Below are positions 15,001 through 24,759 of a DNA stretch of 64,000 bases, in pieces. This stretch comes from Mytilisepta virgata (Eukaryota > Mollusca > Bivalvia > Mytilida > Mytilidae), in NCBI GenBank assembly GCA_028015205.1, contig CM051516.1:37648230-37712229 (forward strand). The letters are read 5' to 3'. The notes beneath the pieces were generated by a model. The model saw nothing but the letters and a program-made list of their open reading frames with translations. It made no database searches and was not told the DNA's origin. Made by a program: the position numbers and the translations under genes. Each line of letters starts with the position of its first letter. Position 1 is the stretch's first letter.

Positions 15001-17685
15001 ACAATTTGCCATGTGGCTAAAAAATGAATGGCGGTGCGTTCTTTTCTTGTTGGTGATATGTATAATTGAAGGAATTTCATTTAAGATAATATTTTTGAGC
15101 AACTTTAATGAGAGAATAGATTTATGGAAATTAGCAATTTTACTAAAATAGAAATATAGGCAGACAAAAAATACATTTAAGTAATAATAAACACAGCAGT
15201 TATATATAAAAAAAATAACTATATGATTGCACATGGCTGCTGAAGTCTGTATTACATTTTATTTTCACGCCTGTTCTAAAGATTGGAAATTATGTGCAAA
15301 ATGCAAAACATTTCTATTTAACTTTATTTTTTTTTTATTATGAAGCTTTGATCCTTTAGAATATGTGTGAAATTCAACACATTTATCTTAACTTTTTCAA
15401 ACTGTTAGACATAATTTAAGTAATGTTTTATATATAAGCAGAGTAATTAACCGAATAACCAAATTGTCTAATACTTCACATATACAAGTGTTTTTGTTTT
15501 TGTTTTTGTTTTGGTTTATAAATATTTTGACAATTTTCTTTAAATCATGCAGTTTTTTTTAGATATAGTCTATTTTTTGCAGTTCTTACAACTCAAATTA
15601 TAAACCCTTTCCGTGATTTCTTTTCAAACATAAAATGCAGTCCTTTGAAATTAATGGAACAAAGTGTCTATGGGTGAAGAACACATTGAAATGTTACATA
15701 AGGAAACGCCTGTACCAAGTCATGAATATGACAGTTGTTTTCCGTTCGTTAGATGTGTTTTAGCTTTTAATTTTGCCATTTTATAAAGGACTTCCCGTTT
15801 TGAATTTCCCTTGGAGTTCGGTATGTTTGTTATTTTACTTGTTACCCCGTTATACGCTCGTCCCGGAATGCTTGCCCCTCGTTTATTTGTCAGGTTTCTT
15901 TAGATACATTGTGATTTGGATTGGTGTTTACGTTTGCTGATTTTTTTCAAAACATTGTTTTCGTAGACCGTTTGGTGCTTGTCTTGTGCGTGGTGCGTTT
16001 TTAACTTTTTGTTGAAGACCATCGAAGGACACCTATCTTTACTATGCCGATTAAATCAATTCTAAATAATGCAGTCCATGTCCTTTCGCTTTAGTACTTA
16101 TTTGTTTTGTATGTGGCTATGCTTTTGAATCTCGAAAATTAACTAAGTTCTCGCACAAATATTATTTTTGAACAATTGAACCAAAACATCGAAGATAATA
16201 CTCTGTGTTCAATGCTTCGTTGAATATAAATATCGAAATACCGTATGTAAACATCTTTATATCGAATATAAATATCGAAATATTGAATACGAATGACTTC
16301 ATTTTAAACACAGATTACGACAGCATGAATATAAAAATCTCCATATTGAATATGAGTAACGAAATATTGAATACAAATGACTTCATCTTGAAAATAAATA
16401 TAGAAGTATTGAATACAAATAACTTCATATTCAATATAACTATCGAATTATTGAATACAAATATCTTGATATGGAATATAAATAACGAAATGTTAAATAC
16501 ACGTACTTTCAGATTGAACATAAATAACTTCATATTGAATACAAACAAATTCGTATTGAATACAAACAAATTCGCACTACATGTAAACATAAATAATGAA
16601 ACATTGAATACAAATACATTGTACCCTGGTTTTGAATACAAATGATTATAAGTTGCAACGTTTTGAATGCAATAATCCCCTGGTTAGCAGTTTTTGGTGT
16701 GGTGTTGGCACGCTTCCATTACACTTGTACATGTACATATCTAAATATTCATATAATTTTTCGCTATACACGATTTTGTGATGGTTTATTTGTGTTTTAA
16801 ATTCATTTGGTCAAAATGTTTTTTTTTTCGAAAATATTATACTCGGCAAATGTTGTATCTGACTTTGTTCTGTTTCTAAGATAAACAAATAGATTCACCA
16901 ATGGTGAGTGAAGAAAAACTAACAACTTCTTAAAGAACATGAAAAGGTCATTAGTTCTTAGTTATATCGGAAAATGCGCCTTTTTACTCTCTCTTTTCCT
17001 GATGGATGCGATCCCCTTACTTTTTATTTATTTATTTATTTATTTTTTTTTTTTTTTTTTGGTTCAGCATAAGAAAATGTTTAAAAACATCCAAGGTTTG
17101 GTCACCTTGCCGAAAGGGCATACTCTGCTATAAACATTTTAATTTTTCATCGGAAGAATTCGAGTGATATTGTTTTATAAGGTATGCTTTTTATGAATCA
17201 TTGATCACCCAAGTAGAATATATATTGATCAAGGTTGTTCTAAATTGTTGGTTTGAACCCCTTTGTGATAGTCTTTAGCACAAATTGATGACATACTTTT
17301 CATTATCCCAAAAACTTGGAACGGGTGTAAAATGGGACACTAGATATTACTTTTATCAGAACTAATATGTTTTAGTTCGACAGTCTAAAGTCATTTAAAC
17401 ATTTAACCTAGAAGAACGTATACTAACACTTGTAATTTGGTGAAAGCTACATATTTTACCCATCTAACACAGTTATTAGTGAAAAGTTCTTGGGTACAAA
17501 AATGTTATACCCCCGAGTCTGCCTTATTTTACTTTTAATCACTTACCACTCTTTCCCACGCCGTGTTGTCCAAGAACAGCTATTTTTGTATCTCCAAAAG
17601 AAGATTTTTTCCTTTTTAAGTACGGTTTTAATGAAGATCCTCCTCCTCCTACTGAGGGGTCACCCAAACCCCCAACTGCAGTCAT
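2920..17685 (-). CDS. Ras-like small GTPase of the RERG/RASL11/RASL12 type, five exons, 218 aa
   Basis: Predicted guanine-nucleotide-binding protein. Coding exons in order: 17685-17547, 11020-10964, 8653-8580, 5371-5164, 3098-2920; all junctions are GT-AG and phases agree (657 nt with stop). A Gly-rich N-terminal extension of about 30 residues precedes the G domain. G1 is GQHGVGKS (39-46), followed by FLTKRFIGEYD, typical of RERG/RASL proteins. G4 is NKCD (145-148) and G5 is ETSA (173-176). Odd points: the G3 motif, normally DTAGQ, reads DTISD, so the catalytic Gln of classical Ras is missing; the C terminus (FGLEKAS) has no CAAX box. Both fit divergent RERG/RASL members and suggest altered GTP hydrolysis and no prenyl anchor. 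It is transcribed away from the SDR gene. Large introns are full of repeats. Exact orthology (RERG, RASL11 or RASL12) is not settled. Confidence 0.88.
3140..3365. mobile_element. Short TIR element with an internal 33-bp tandem repeat
   Basis: Ends are inverted repeats of about 27 bp with two mismatches (left begins TACACATCCTGTAACGTAAA; right is its complement). The outermost TA may be a target-site duplication. The interior is about three copies of a 33-bp unit around acgctgaacgaacgatgta (about 3219-3310), readable as an 11-residue repeat but not convincingly coding. It lies in intron 4, ending only 42 bp from the exon 5 acceptor. It looks like a non-autonomous DNA transposon. Confidence 0.65.
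3366..3734. other. Intron 4 sequence, nothing recognised
   Basis: AT-rich intronic sequence between the TIR element and repeat R2. No ORF, RNA gene or strong repeat seen. Confidence 0.4.
3735..4075. mobile_element. Dispersed repeat R2
   Basis: Contains the block acgtatcacaaaataccg twice (3738 and 3849), the hairpin-like gtggacttacagtccac, and a segment ending in ctcagctaagggttacctct. A diverged copy occurs at 62195-62560. The short ORF here is a by-product of the duplication. Probably a SINE-like or other non-autonomous retroelement. Confidence 0.5.
4076..5152. other. Intron 4, remaining part
   Basis: AT-rich intron with no supportable coding region. About 4190-4440 looks like part of another dispersed repeat. 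The rest is unremarkable. Confidence 0.35.
5164..5371 (-). CDS. Ras-like GTPase exon 4
   Basis: Bounded by TTTGCAG and GTAAAA. Starts KDDCGGRDD, where switch II would be, then VYSVISRKSFD and the G4 motif in VVGNKCDL; ends inside the codon for Gly160. Confidence 0.92.
5555..5855. repeat. 41-bp minisatellite, about seven copies
   Basis: Unit around tgtactaagtcagactatcc ttgctctgttgtttctgtgt, with units starting near 5563, 5604, 5645, 5686, 5726, 5766 and 5807. Periods are 40-41 bp. The plus-strand ORF through it is a repeat artefact. Lies in intron 3. Confidence 0.85.
5856..7868. other. Intron 3, AT-rich
   Basis: No gene seen. About 7570-7615 contains a 25-bp tandem doublet (tctgtagtaattgtattag). 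Otherwise low-complexity AT-rich sequence. Confidence 0.4.
7869..8060. mobile_element. Foldback (hairpin) element
   Basis: The two halves are imperfect reverse complements: the left side (cataggag, gattctccttc, gtgagttatggaat, ccaccc, tagttaaat) reappears inverted on the right. The apex has cacgctcgcaaatgctcgtg. Arms are about 85-90 nt. Probably a MITE or a decayed inverted duplication in intron 3. Confidence 0.65.
8580..8653 (-). CDS. Ras-like GTPase exon 3
   Basis: Acceptor TTTCCAG, donor GTAAGT. Encodes ESKYKYTAVIDGE...EVLDTISD, covering the strand before G3; the DT of G3 is present but the usual AGQ after it is not. Confidence 0.9.
8654..9139. other. Intron 2, 5' part
   Basis: No recognised feature apart from AT-rich intronic sequence. 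Confidence 0.35.
9140..9306. repeat. Cluster of CGTGGCCACGA palindromes
   Basis: About seven diverged copies of a 21-24 bp unit built on ttagtaactcgtggccacga, each centred on a GTGGCCAC palindrome. The last copies are the cleanest. Intron 2. Confidence 0.75.
9307..10295. other. Intron 2, middle part
   Basis: No gene. Short ORFs here have no recognisable domain and no codon signal. Confidence 0.35.
10296..10510. mobile_element. Dispersed repeat R3
   Basis: Carries aaccaagtcaggaatatgac and ccttggagtacggtac, matched by a second copy at 15690-15850. I recognise this as a very common molluscan dispersed repeat; its class is unknown to me. Confidence 0.55.
10964..11020 (-). CDS. Ras-like GTPase exon 2
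   Basis: A 57-nt exon between TTTTTCAG and GTAAGT. Completes the P-loop Ala and encodes LSVRFLTKRFIGEYDQSI, including the effector-loop region. Confidence 0.9.
11021..13540. other. Intron 1 of the Ras-like gene, 3' half
   Basis: 6.5 kb intron in total. This part has two R1 copies (11755-12090, both with GTGCACAT and TCGTCGA blocks) and, at about 13260-13555, a repeat with ggaccagcccctg near its end. No coding sequence seen. Confidence 0.4.
13541..13880. repeat. Two tandem copies of a repeat of about 170 bp
   Basis: Both copies share aaaaatcagc, acgtaaact, gatc, gtaactca, ggtaaactcacataccaaaa and agctcaatatct, starting near 13565 and 13730. Intron 1. Confidence 0.7.
13881..15689. other. Intron 1, AT-rich stretch without genes
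   Basis: No domain-bearing ORF. The 91-residue minus ORF near 14959-15234 is AT-driven and hydrophobic and has no support. Confidence 0.35.
15690..15850. mobile_element. Dispersed repeat R3, second copy
   Basis: Matches 10296-10510 through ccaagtcatgaatatgacag and cccttggagttcggta, with a further shared block cttcccgttttgaattt. Confidence 0.55.
16205..16645. repeat. Minisatellite open in both strands
   Basis: Diverged tandem copies of a unit of about 21-42 bp mixing atattgaatacaaat, gacttcatattgaat and ataaatatcgaaat. Repeat length is mostly a multiple of three, so long ORFs exist on both strands (146 aa plus, 108 aa minus) made of Asn/Ile or Phe/Val repeats. I read it as non-coding. Confidence 0.75.
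17547..17685 (-). CDS. Ras-like GTPase exon 1 with start codon and P-loop
   Basis: Starts MTAVGGLGDPSVGGGG, then KIAVLGQHGVGKS, and ends at donor GGTAAGT after one base of the next codon. The ATG is the first in frame. A damaged duplicate is at 42738-42880. Confidence 0.9.
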
Positions 17686-17960
17686 AACGTAACATAGAGA
17701 CGGGAGTTTTAAATCACTTTTTGAACCGATATATCTGTGCGGAGAGAGGAATAGTTATTGAACACATTGAACGTAGCAATTATCTCATTTATTTATAGTT
17801 CCGTAGATCTGAATCTCTCGACTTCTTGTAACTCGTTATCGTTTTCACATCCAATTAATTAATTCCAGGGATACTGATTGAATATAGGTTTATACAATTT
17901 CTAGTTAATATATTGACTTATCAATACTAAACACTTGTACATAGTACATGTATACTCAGA
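17686..17960 (-). promoter_or_regulatory. 5' flank/promoter region of the Ras-like gene
   Basis: This sequence upstream of the start codon is retained beside the dead exon copy at 42885-43095 (shared blocks tatctgtgcggagaga, gcaattatctcatttattta, ccaattaattaattcc). Promoter role is inferred from position; no clear TATA element is claimed. Confidence 0.4.
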
Positions 17961-18149
17961 ATTAAATGTGTGTGTATAACATAGAAAGTGTTAAAAGCAT
18001 GATATCTATTGTTTTTAACACAAATATAAATCAGAAAGTTGAACACATGTACGTTTATTTTAAATTATACTATATTATATTTTTAATTTTCGAATTGAAT
18101 AGAACAAGACCAAAACCGGGTCTGGACCTGCGTTGCAGCATGCAGTTCA

Positions 18150-18445
18150 TTGATCGGCACACAGGAAGTGGCTGCACGACAGATCCACATTAACATTAAG
18201 ATCAACATTATGAAGCTGCATAAAAAATATAAAATAATTCTCTTCTGTAGAAGCCAAGAAAACTTTCACGAAAATATTTCTAGTGTTTAGAGTATTGTTT
18301 AATTTTAAACTATCGGCAAACGGGATGTGGCTGCACGACAGATCCAAAAATTGCTTATACGCTACAACTCAACATTATAAAGCTGCAGACAAAATATAAA
18401 ATCATTACCTTTTGTAGAAGCCAAGAAAACTGATGAAAGTTTACT
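18150..18445. repeat. Tandem duplication, period about 160 bp
   Basis: The block tggctgcacgacagatcc occurs at 18169 and 18329, and gtagaagccaagaaaact follows each. Ends near a (GGAC)n run at 18459. Confidence 0.7.
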
Positions 18446-18689
18446 ACCCGGGGTCTTTCGGACGGACGGACGGAGACAAGCGGTTACAAGACCAGCTTTT
18501 GTCGTTGGCGACAGAGGTAAAAAAAAATTATAAATGAATAATTCTGTGCATGATACAAAATACCTTTTGGGGGTTGATCTTGATCTTGAAGGTTGAATTT
18601 GTTGTTGCCAGTTTCGATCACAAAATGTGCATATATCAATGCCTTAAATATAAAAACCAAAACAATAATCCAAAATTTCAAAGATGCCA

Positions 18690-18870
18690 TAATGACTAAA
18701 AGGGATTAAAGCCAAAACCATCTAAGGATAAAACTATGCACTAGGGAGATGTTCCTTGGTTTTCACAAATTTCAACATTTTTGTAACAGTAGACGAAGTT
18801 TCGGGCTAGCATCAAATAATAGCAACTGAGATGATGACACCAGTTTTGATAAACAAGATGGATGAGCCTT
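18690..18870. mobile_element. Dispersed repeat R1 fragment
   Basis: Shares ctatgcactagggagatgtt and the adjoining caacatttttgtaacagta with other R1 copies. Confidence 0.4.
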
Positions 18871-19439
18871 TGTTTCATTTTTTGAAGACGTTAAAACATA
18901 TTTTAATATGAAGAAAACTGTACATGCATATATATACGTGTTACGTGATGGGGGGTCTCAAATTCTGTATTCAATTATATTTTTGTACCAGTATTCAGTA
19001 AATAAATGCGTATTCTGTAAAATATTAAGAGGATGAAATTTTTAACTTCAGAAATTCAAAATTCTAAAGATATTAAAACTTAAAACCATGTTGTAAAGGT
19101 TATTTTAAAGCACAAATGACATGTGTGTCTTTTGAAAAGGATGGTTTACTTAATCAAAGCAATACATATAAAACAATAGGTTTTATAGCACTTTTCTTTA
19201 TTCTGTTCGGTTGTTTTCTGTAATCTAAATTCTTCCTTAAATTCTTTATCAATTTCTTCATTTTTCTTTATACTTTATAACATCATTATTCTATTTCTTT
19301 GTTATTCTATAAATCCTATCCACACCCTCATTTACATTTTTCAGTGTATTTCAGTATTGCATTAGTTAGTTTCTCATATTAAACGAATTCGATGTTTACT
19401 TTATCAGACTAGTTTATTATGATGTCTTAAACTAGAAAA

Positions 19440-20140
19440 AATGAACTGTTTACTCAGGCCAACTAGAAGAACTGTCGGCAAAGCTCACAAATGTATATCC
19501 CCCGCTATAGCTTTAATAATATAAGGAAATGTATTAGTCTATGTTTGTCTGTTTGAACCAAAAAATCATTATGATAAAAAAAAAACACTGGTTTAGGATG
19601 TGTTGCGGACGGGGCATGCCTACCCCCCAAACCTACTTGAAGAAATGACAAAGTCCATAGTCCTTAAAAAAATCATTTTGATCACAAATAATATATGTAG
19701 TGCACAACTGCAATGTATACGGAAGATTCCCTGAAAGTTTCATAGAAATCCTTTCACTGGTTTATGAAAGTTGAAGACCGGGCAAGCCTATCCCTCTAAC
19801 ATTACATGAAGAAATAGATCTGTAGAAAATCCCCAAAATAATGCTTAACAAAAATAATATAGATAGTGCACAATGGCAAGTTATACTGAAGATTCCCTGA
19901 AAGTTTCACAGAAATCAGTTGAGGACGGACCATGCCTACCTCCCTTACTTTACCATCTAATGAAGAATTGGCAAGGTCCATGTTTGTCTGTTGGAAACCC
20001 CAAAAATCACTCTGATGAAAAATAAAATAGGCTATGCATAATGCCATTTTGTAGTGAAGATTCTGTGGAAGTTTCAATGAAATCCATTCACTAGTGTTAG
20101 ATTAGTTTCAGTAAATAGGTGCGGACGAACAGACGGAAAC
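19440..20140. repeat. Repeat block with units of about 180-200 bp
   Basis: Three to four diverged units share tgaagattccctgaaagttt, cataatgc or gcacaatg, and ggacggggcatgcctacc. Likely part of the same superfamily of large dispersed repeats as 20326-21645. Confidence 0.55.
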
Positions 20141-20325
20141 ACCTCATCACTATAAATCCACCGTTTTGCTAATGAAAATAAATATCTATTTTTAGGATTT
20201 CCCTAATTTTTTAAGTCTACCTTACAGTTTTCATTGACTTTGTTTGTACAGGCACACTTAAAAACCAAAATATCACCCAATAAGACAGATTAAATAAAAT
20301 ACCAACCAATCTATCCCTATTTTTA

Positions 20326-21645
20326 GCTCACCTGGCTATTGCCAGAGTGAGCTTTTGCCATCACTTGGCGTCCGTCGTCCGTCCGTCGTCCGTCGTCCGT
20401 CCGTCGTTAGCTTTTCATTCAAACATCTTCTCCTCAGAAACCATTTGGCCAATTCCAACCAAACTTTGCATGAGTGGTGTATGGAAGGTCCTCAACAAAG
20501 TTTCCTCATTTAGTTCTGATTGGTCAAGAAACATGGCCACCAGAGGCAATTCTTGTTTCTGATTGGCTGATTTTCAAAAATCTTCTCCTCTGAAACGGCT
20601 GGGCAGATTGGATCGAGGCTTCATAGGAATGATATATGACATGTCCTCCACAAACGATCCTCATTTTATATTGATCCGATGAAAAACATGGCCACTGTTG
20701 CTAAAAATAGAACATAGGGGGTAAATTGCTGTTTTTTGCTAATAAAACAAAAACCGTTACAGCTATCGAAAATCTGACATGGGGTAAAATTGATCAGCAT
20801 GACAAGATCTACCTACCCTGAAATTTTGAAGGAAATTCCAAAACCCATTTAGGAGTTATTGCCCTTTTTTCGTCAAATTTTCAAAATTTTAACATTTTTT
20901 GTCATTTATCTCCAAAACTATTTGGGATAGAAGTGAAATGTAAATTTGAAAAATGTTTGCCATGTTGAGATCTACCTACCCTGAAATTTTAAAGGAAATC
21001 CCAAAACCCATTTAGGAGTTGTTGCCCTTTTTTTGTCAAATTTTCAAAATTTTTTCATTCAAAAATCTTCTCCTCTGAAACCGCTGGGCCGATTGGTTTG
21101 AAACTGAATAGGAATGATCTATGGCATTTCCTCTACAAACGGTCCTCAATTTATTTTGATCTGACATAAAACATGGCTGTCGTTGCTAAAAATAGAATAT
21201 AGGGGTGCATGTGTTGTTTTTGGCTTATAACTTTAAAACCGTTACAGATATAAAAAATCTGACATGGGGTAAAATTGATCAGCATGACAAGATCTACTTA
21301 ACCTGAAATTTTGAAGGAAATTCAAAAACCCGTTTAAGAGTTATTGCCCTTTTTACGTCAAATTTTCAAAATTTAACATTTTTCGTCATTTATCTCCAAA
21401 ACTATTTGAGATAAAAGTGAAATGTAAATTTGAAAAATGTTTGCCATGTTGAGATCTACATACCCTGAAATTTTAAAGGAAATCCCAAAACCCATTTAGG
21501 AGTTATTGCCCTTTTTTGTCAAATAAATTTTCCCTGAACAGTTGAACCAATTGCAACAAACTTGGTCAAATAGTTGATTAATTGTCCAATGAAAACCAGA
21601 CTCCAGGTGAGCGATACAGACTCTGGTGAGCCTCTTGTTTAAAGA
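20326..21645 (+). mobile_element. Large dispersed repeat R4 (AGCTCACCTG family)
   Basis: Begins agctcacctggc...gtgagcttttgccatcac, then a CGTCCGTC-rich stretch, and ends caggtgagcgatacagactc. The interior has a tandem repeat of about 480 bp (gacatggggtaaaattgatc recurs). Other copies: 40720-41645, 53530-54845 (opposite strand) and 56595-58290. The terminal AGCTCACCTG/CAGGTGAGC pair suggests a transposon-like unit. No ORF seen. Confidence 0.65.
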
Positions 21646-22479
21646 ATGAAACCATGAAAACATATATAGTTTTTTTTAATTTGCCCTTAGAAACAGTAAA
21701 TATCAACCATAAAACTATAAATCAGTGAGCTCAGCTGCTAAAGACAGGGAATAAAACTACAATGTTACATTATCCGTAGCTCTTACAAGGTAAGATGTCT
21801 GGTATTCCTCGCCTTCGATGGGAAACCAAGTAAAAACAAATGTAGCTAATATTCTTCTTAAGCATTGTTGGATTTTAAAGTCAATGAAGTCGGTGTTAAT
21901 ATAAATTATCAAATGAAAACTTTATAAATGTACATTATCGTCGTATTAATGCAGAAAGGTACGAAGTGGCAATTTTACAGTTTTCAGAAAATTGAATTTC
22001 GAGTTCAAATCTATGTATCGACTTAATTGAAAATGCCACAATCATCAAATTTGTGATCCTGTCATAAGTCCCTCCCCCCAATAATAATAATAATAATAAT
22101 AAATAAAAAATAAAACGAGTTTGCACTTGGCACCCTTTTGACCAAAATCTTTTCATAAAAGATTTGTGCATTTAAGTGCCATATGACACATGATACCTTA
22201 TCTACGCGTAAAGTATGCGAATGATTTGCTATATTGTTATATTTTTTTAACTGAAATACAGAAACTATTTTCATTATCAGATTTGAAATGTCAAGTTGAA
22301 ATCTCCTTTCGATTTGGCTCGAAAATCATTATCGTCTTATTCTTCATCGATGGTTGGTTCTGGAACCTTACCCATCATTTTTTCTCAGCTGATAAATTTA
22401 ACTGATGAAATCCCTCTGTTGCATAAATGTGTGAGGTCTGTTTTCTAGGTCGTTTTTCTTCATATAATAGGTTTGATTT
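21646..22479. other. SDR1 upstream region with a paralogous match
   Basis: 21660-21900 matches 44600-44870 upstream of SDR2, so it predates the block duplication. An (AAT)n microsatellite lies at 22080-22102. Nothing coding recognised. Confidence 0.45.
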
Positions 22480-22735
22480 AGTTGTGGTTTTACGCCGTTT
22501 TCGGCACATTTGGCTATTTCGCGGCGGCCAGTTTTTATTGGTGGAGGAAGCCAGAGTACCCTGAGAGAACCAACGACCTTCGGTAGGAAAATTGGCAATC
22601 CTTGTCAATTTAGATCGGAGTCGAACACACCCCGCCACATCATAGAATAGGAGAATGGAAACGGGGAATGTGTAAAAGACACAACAACCAGACCAAAGAG
22701 CAGAAAACAGCTCAACCTACTAATGGGTCTTCAAC
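22480..22735. mobile_element. Two adjoining dispersed repeat fragments
   Basis: 22480-22640 carries agccagagtaccctgagaga. 22645-22735 carries agaatggaaacggggaatgt and matches 61670-61755. I recognise both as common molluscan repeats. Confidence 0.5.
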
Positions 22736-23365
22736 GCAGCGAGAAAATCCCATATATAGCGGTTATTCCTGTTTTTCTGGCCATTTTCCCATTTTTTCTC
22801 TTCTTTATTATATTGTATATCAATCTCTATAAATAATGTTTACAAGCAACTATTTCGGGATACTCTTACGACCTCGAATCCAGAGAACATTGATTTTTTT
22901 CTTCCATTATGGAATTCGTAAGGTTACGACAATATGTGTTGGCAAATGCTTTCGAGTCTAATACTTTTTAGAGGAATAGCGATACTGTTGACTCTTTCTT
23001 GCTAAGCTAACTAGTGTGCTTAACTGTGATGGCACATTCACACTTCTTGGCTGTTTGTATAGTTGAATGCACGTTATCATCAGTCATGTGAGAATGTCCG
23101 AAATCTAAATTGGTAATTTCAGACATGAAATATAATAATGAAGCAGGAACAAATTATGATTTTGTCACCCGCAAGCTTCAGAATTGTTTAGAGCCATTTC
23201 CTTCACTCCACTAGTGGATTTACAAAAAGACATTGTGTTCATCTTCAACCATGTTGCAATTTCGAAAGATCCTCTTTTTCGTCGAGTTTCATCCAGTAGA
23301 CGGCAAGCTACATTTTTTTCACTCAGTGAGTCTTCTTGCGATTTCTTTTTGTGTTTTTCCTTTTC

Positions 23366-23900
23366 TTATCTGGCGTGCGCTTTCATTGATTGATGATCAT
23401 TGTAATCCTTTTGAAGTTCTGCATCAACATGCCAATTTTTTAGCCCTGTTGTAACGTTAACAACGGGAACACTGATCTTCTTTAGGTTTGAAAAAGGACA
23501 AGTTGTAATTGTCACGAAATTTTTTTTCTGTATTTTGCTTTGTTTGACAGGTTCCAACCCTTGTTTTTTTGTATGCAAATCTCAATATAAAATCCTGAAA
23601 CTCTCCTTTTCCATTTTTCTGGATTTGCTCGCTTCTTACGGTTGAATATTTTCTTAGCAGGACTTTAATAGTCAGCTCTTTTATCGGGTGTGACACGTGG
23701 GGAATGGTTCGGATGCTTATTGTGTGTAACGTTGATTTATCTAAATCTTTCCTTGTCTTTGTTACTGTTATCATTAACTGTTTCTTTTTAGCATCGTCAG
23801 AAGACATACATGAAGGTAATTCGACATTATCGGTCTTTATGTTCACCTCTCCGTATATAGCGAGATATGTAAAATGTATCACTTTTATCAAATAACACAC
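23366..23900 (-). pseudogene. Unrecognised ORF remnant, possibly frameshifted
   Basis: A 147-residue minus ORF (23457-23900) and an overlapping one in another frame (23366-23578, ...LKNWHVDAELQKDY...) could be one protein broken by a frameshift. It is Lys-rich with no domain I know. No counterpart is seen near SDR2, so it may belong to an inserted element. Equally, it may be chance. Confidence 0.25.
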
Positions 23901-23989
23901 GTTACCTTATCACGTGATAATCATTACTATTTATTTCATTTTAATTTAGTGCAAAAGAATTCACTTGGATCTTTTTCGCATATTGAAAT

Positions 23990-24078
23990 ATACAGTAGAA
24001 TCTCGATTTGTCGAACTCGAAGGGGTCTGTAAAATTAGTTCGAATTATCGGTAGTTCGAGCATTTAAATAAAAAAGAG
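23990..24078 (+). mobile_element. Possible pogo/Tigger-type terminus
   Basis: TA followed by CAGTAGAATCTCGATTTGTC and further TTCGAATTATCGG resembles the terminal repeat of pogo-like elements. No opposite end was found, so it would be a solo fragment. Confidence 0.4.
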
Positions 24079-24559
24079 TACATGTATTTTTGCAAAAAGG
24101 TACTCTCTGCACAAATATGATTGATAATTTGCACATAGCTCCCAATTACTTTATTTATTATCCTATTACATAGAAGTGACACGGGTCCAATTATTTAAGA
24201 CATCCAGGATACCTTAAAATCAATTGGGAAAGGGGGGGGGCGTCACTAGTCATTTATTATGGCACATTATATTCCAGACTCCATGAAAGTCTAGCCTAAT
24301 CATATATAAACCACGCTTTTCCTGACCCTTTCAAATATTCTCTCACCGTGTATTTTCACAAATAGTTCAATCAGAACACAAGATCTTTGAATGCCGAGGT
24401 GGAAATAGAGCATGAAATTTTATTAATCTAAAATATGACCTAATCATATATGATTTCTTAAAATAGTATACCTTTACCCATATTTTAATACAAGAATTAG
24501 ACCCCCCCCCCCCCCCGTGCTTAAAATACATAGTAGAAAGTCCAAATCTGCAAACAATT

Positions 24560-24713
24560 TAATGTCACTTGGTACATTTCTACACTAATGAGAGGATATT
24601 TAGGTAAAGTTTTGCTTGGATGAACAACAATATCAATGTATTGCAGTTTGTAGTGAGATCGCTGCGATAAATACAAAGTCCATACTTGAACTTTCAACCT
24701 TAAAGAATACGAA
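24560..24713 (+). promoter_or_regulatory. SDR1 proximal promoter and 5' UTR region
   Basis: Conserved against the 5' flank of SDR2 (44878-45043): shared taaagttttgct, ggatga, gtccatacttgaactt. The start site is not identifiable by eye. Confidence 0.4.
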
Positions 24714-24759
24714 ATGGCCGCCCTCTGTCGTCTGGATGGGAAAATTGCTCTTATAACAG
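24714..24759 (+). CDS. SDR1 exon 1
   Basis: ATG in a gaaATGGCC context; encodes [15 protein letters not shown] plus one base of Gly16; donor GTAGGC. Confidence 0.92.

Noticed and set aside
17490..17687. Plus ORF over GTPase exon 1
   Set aside because: Complement of the real exon with the P-loop.
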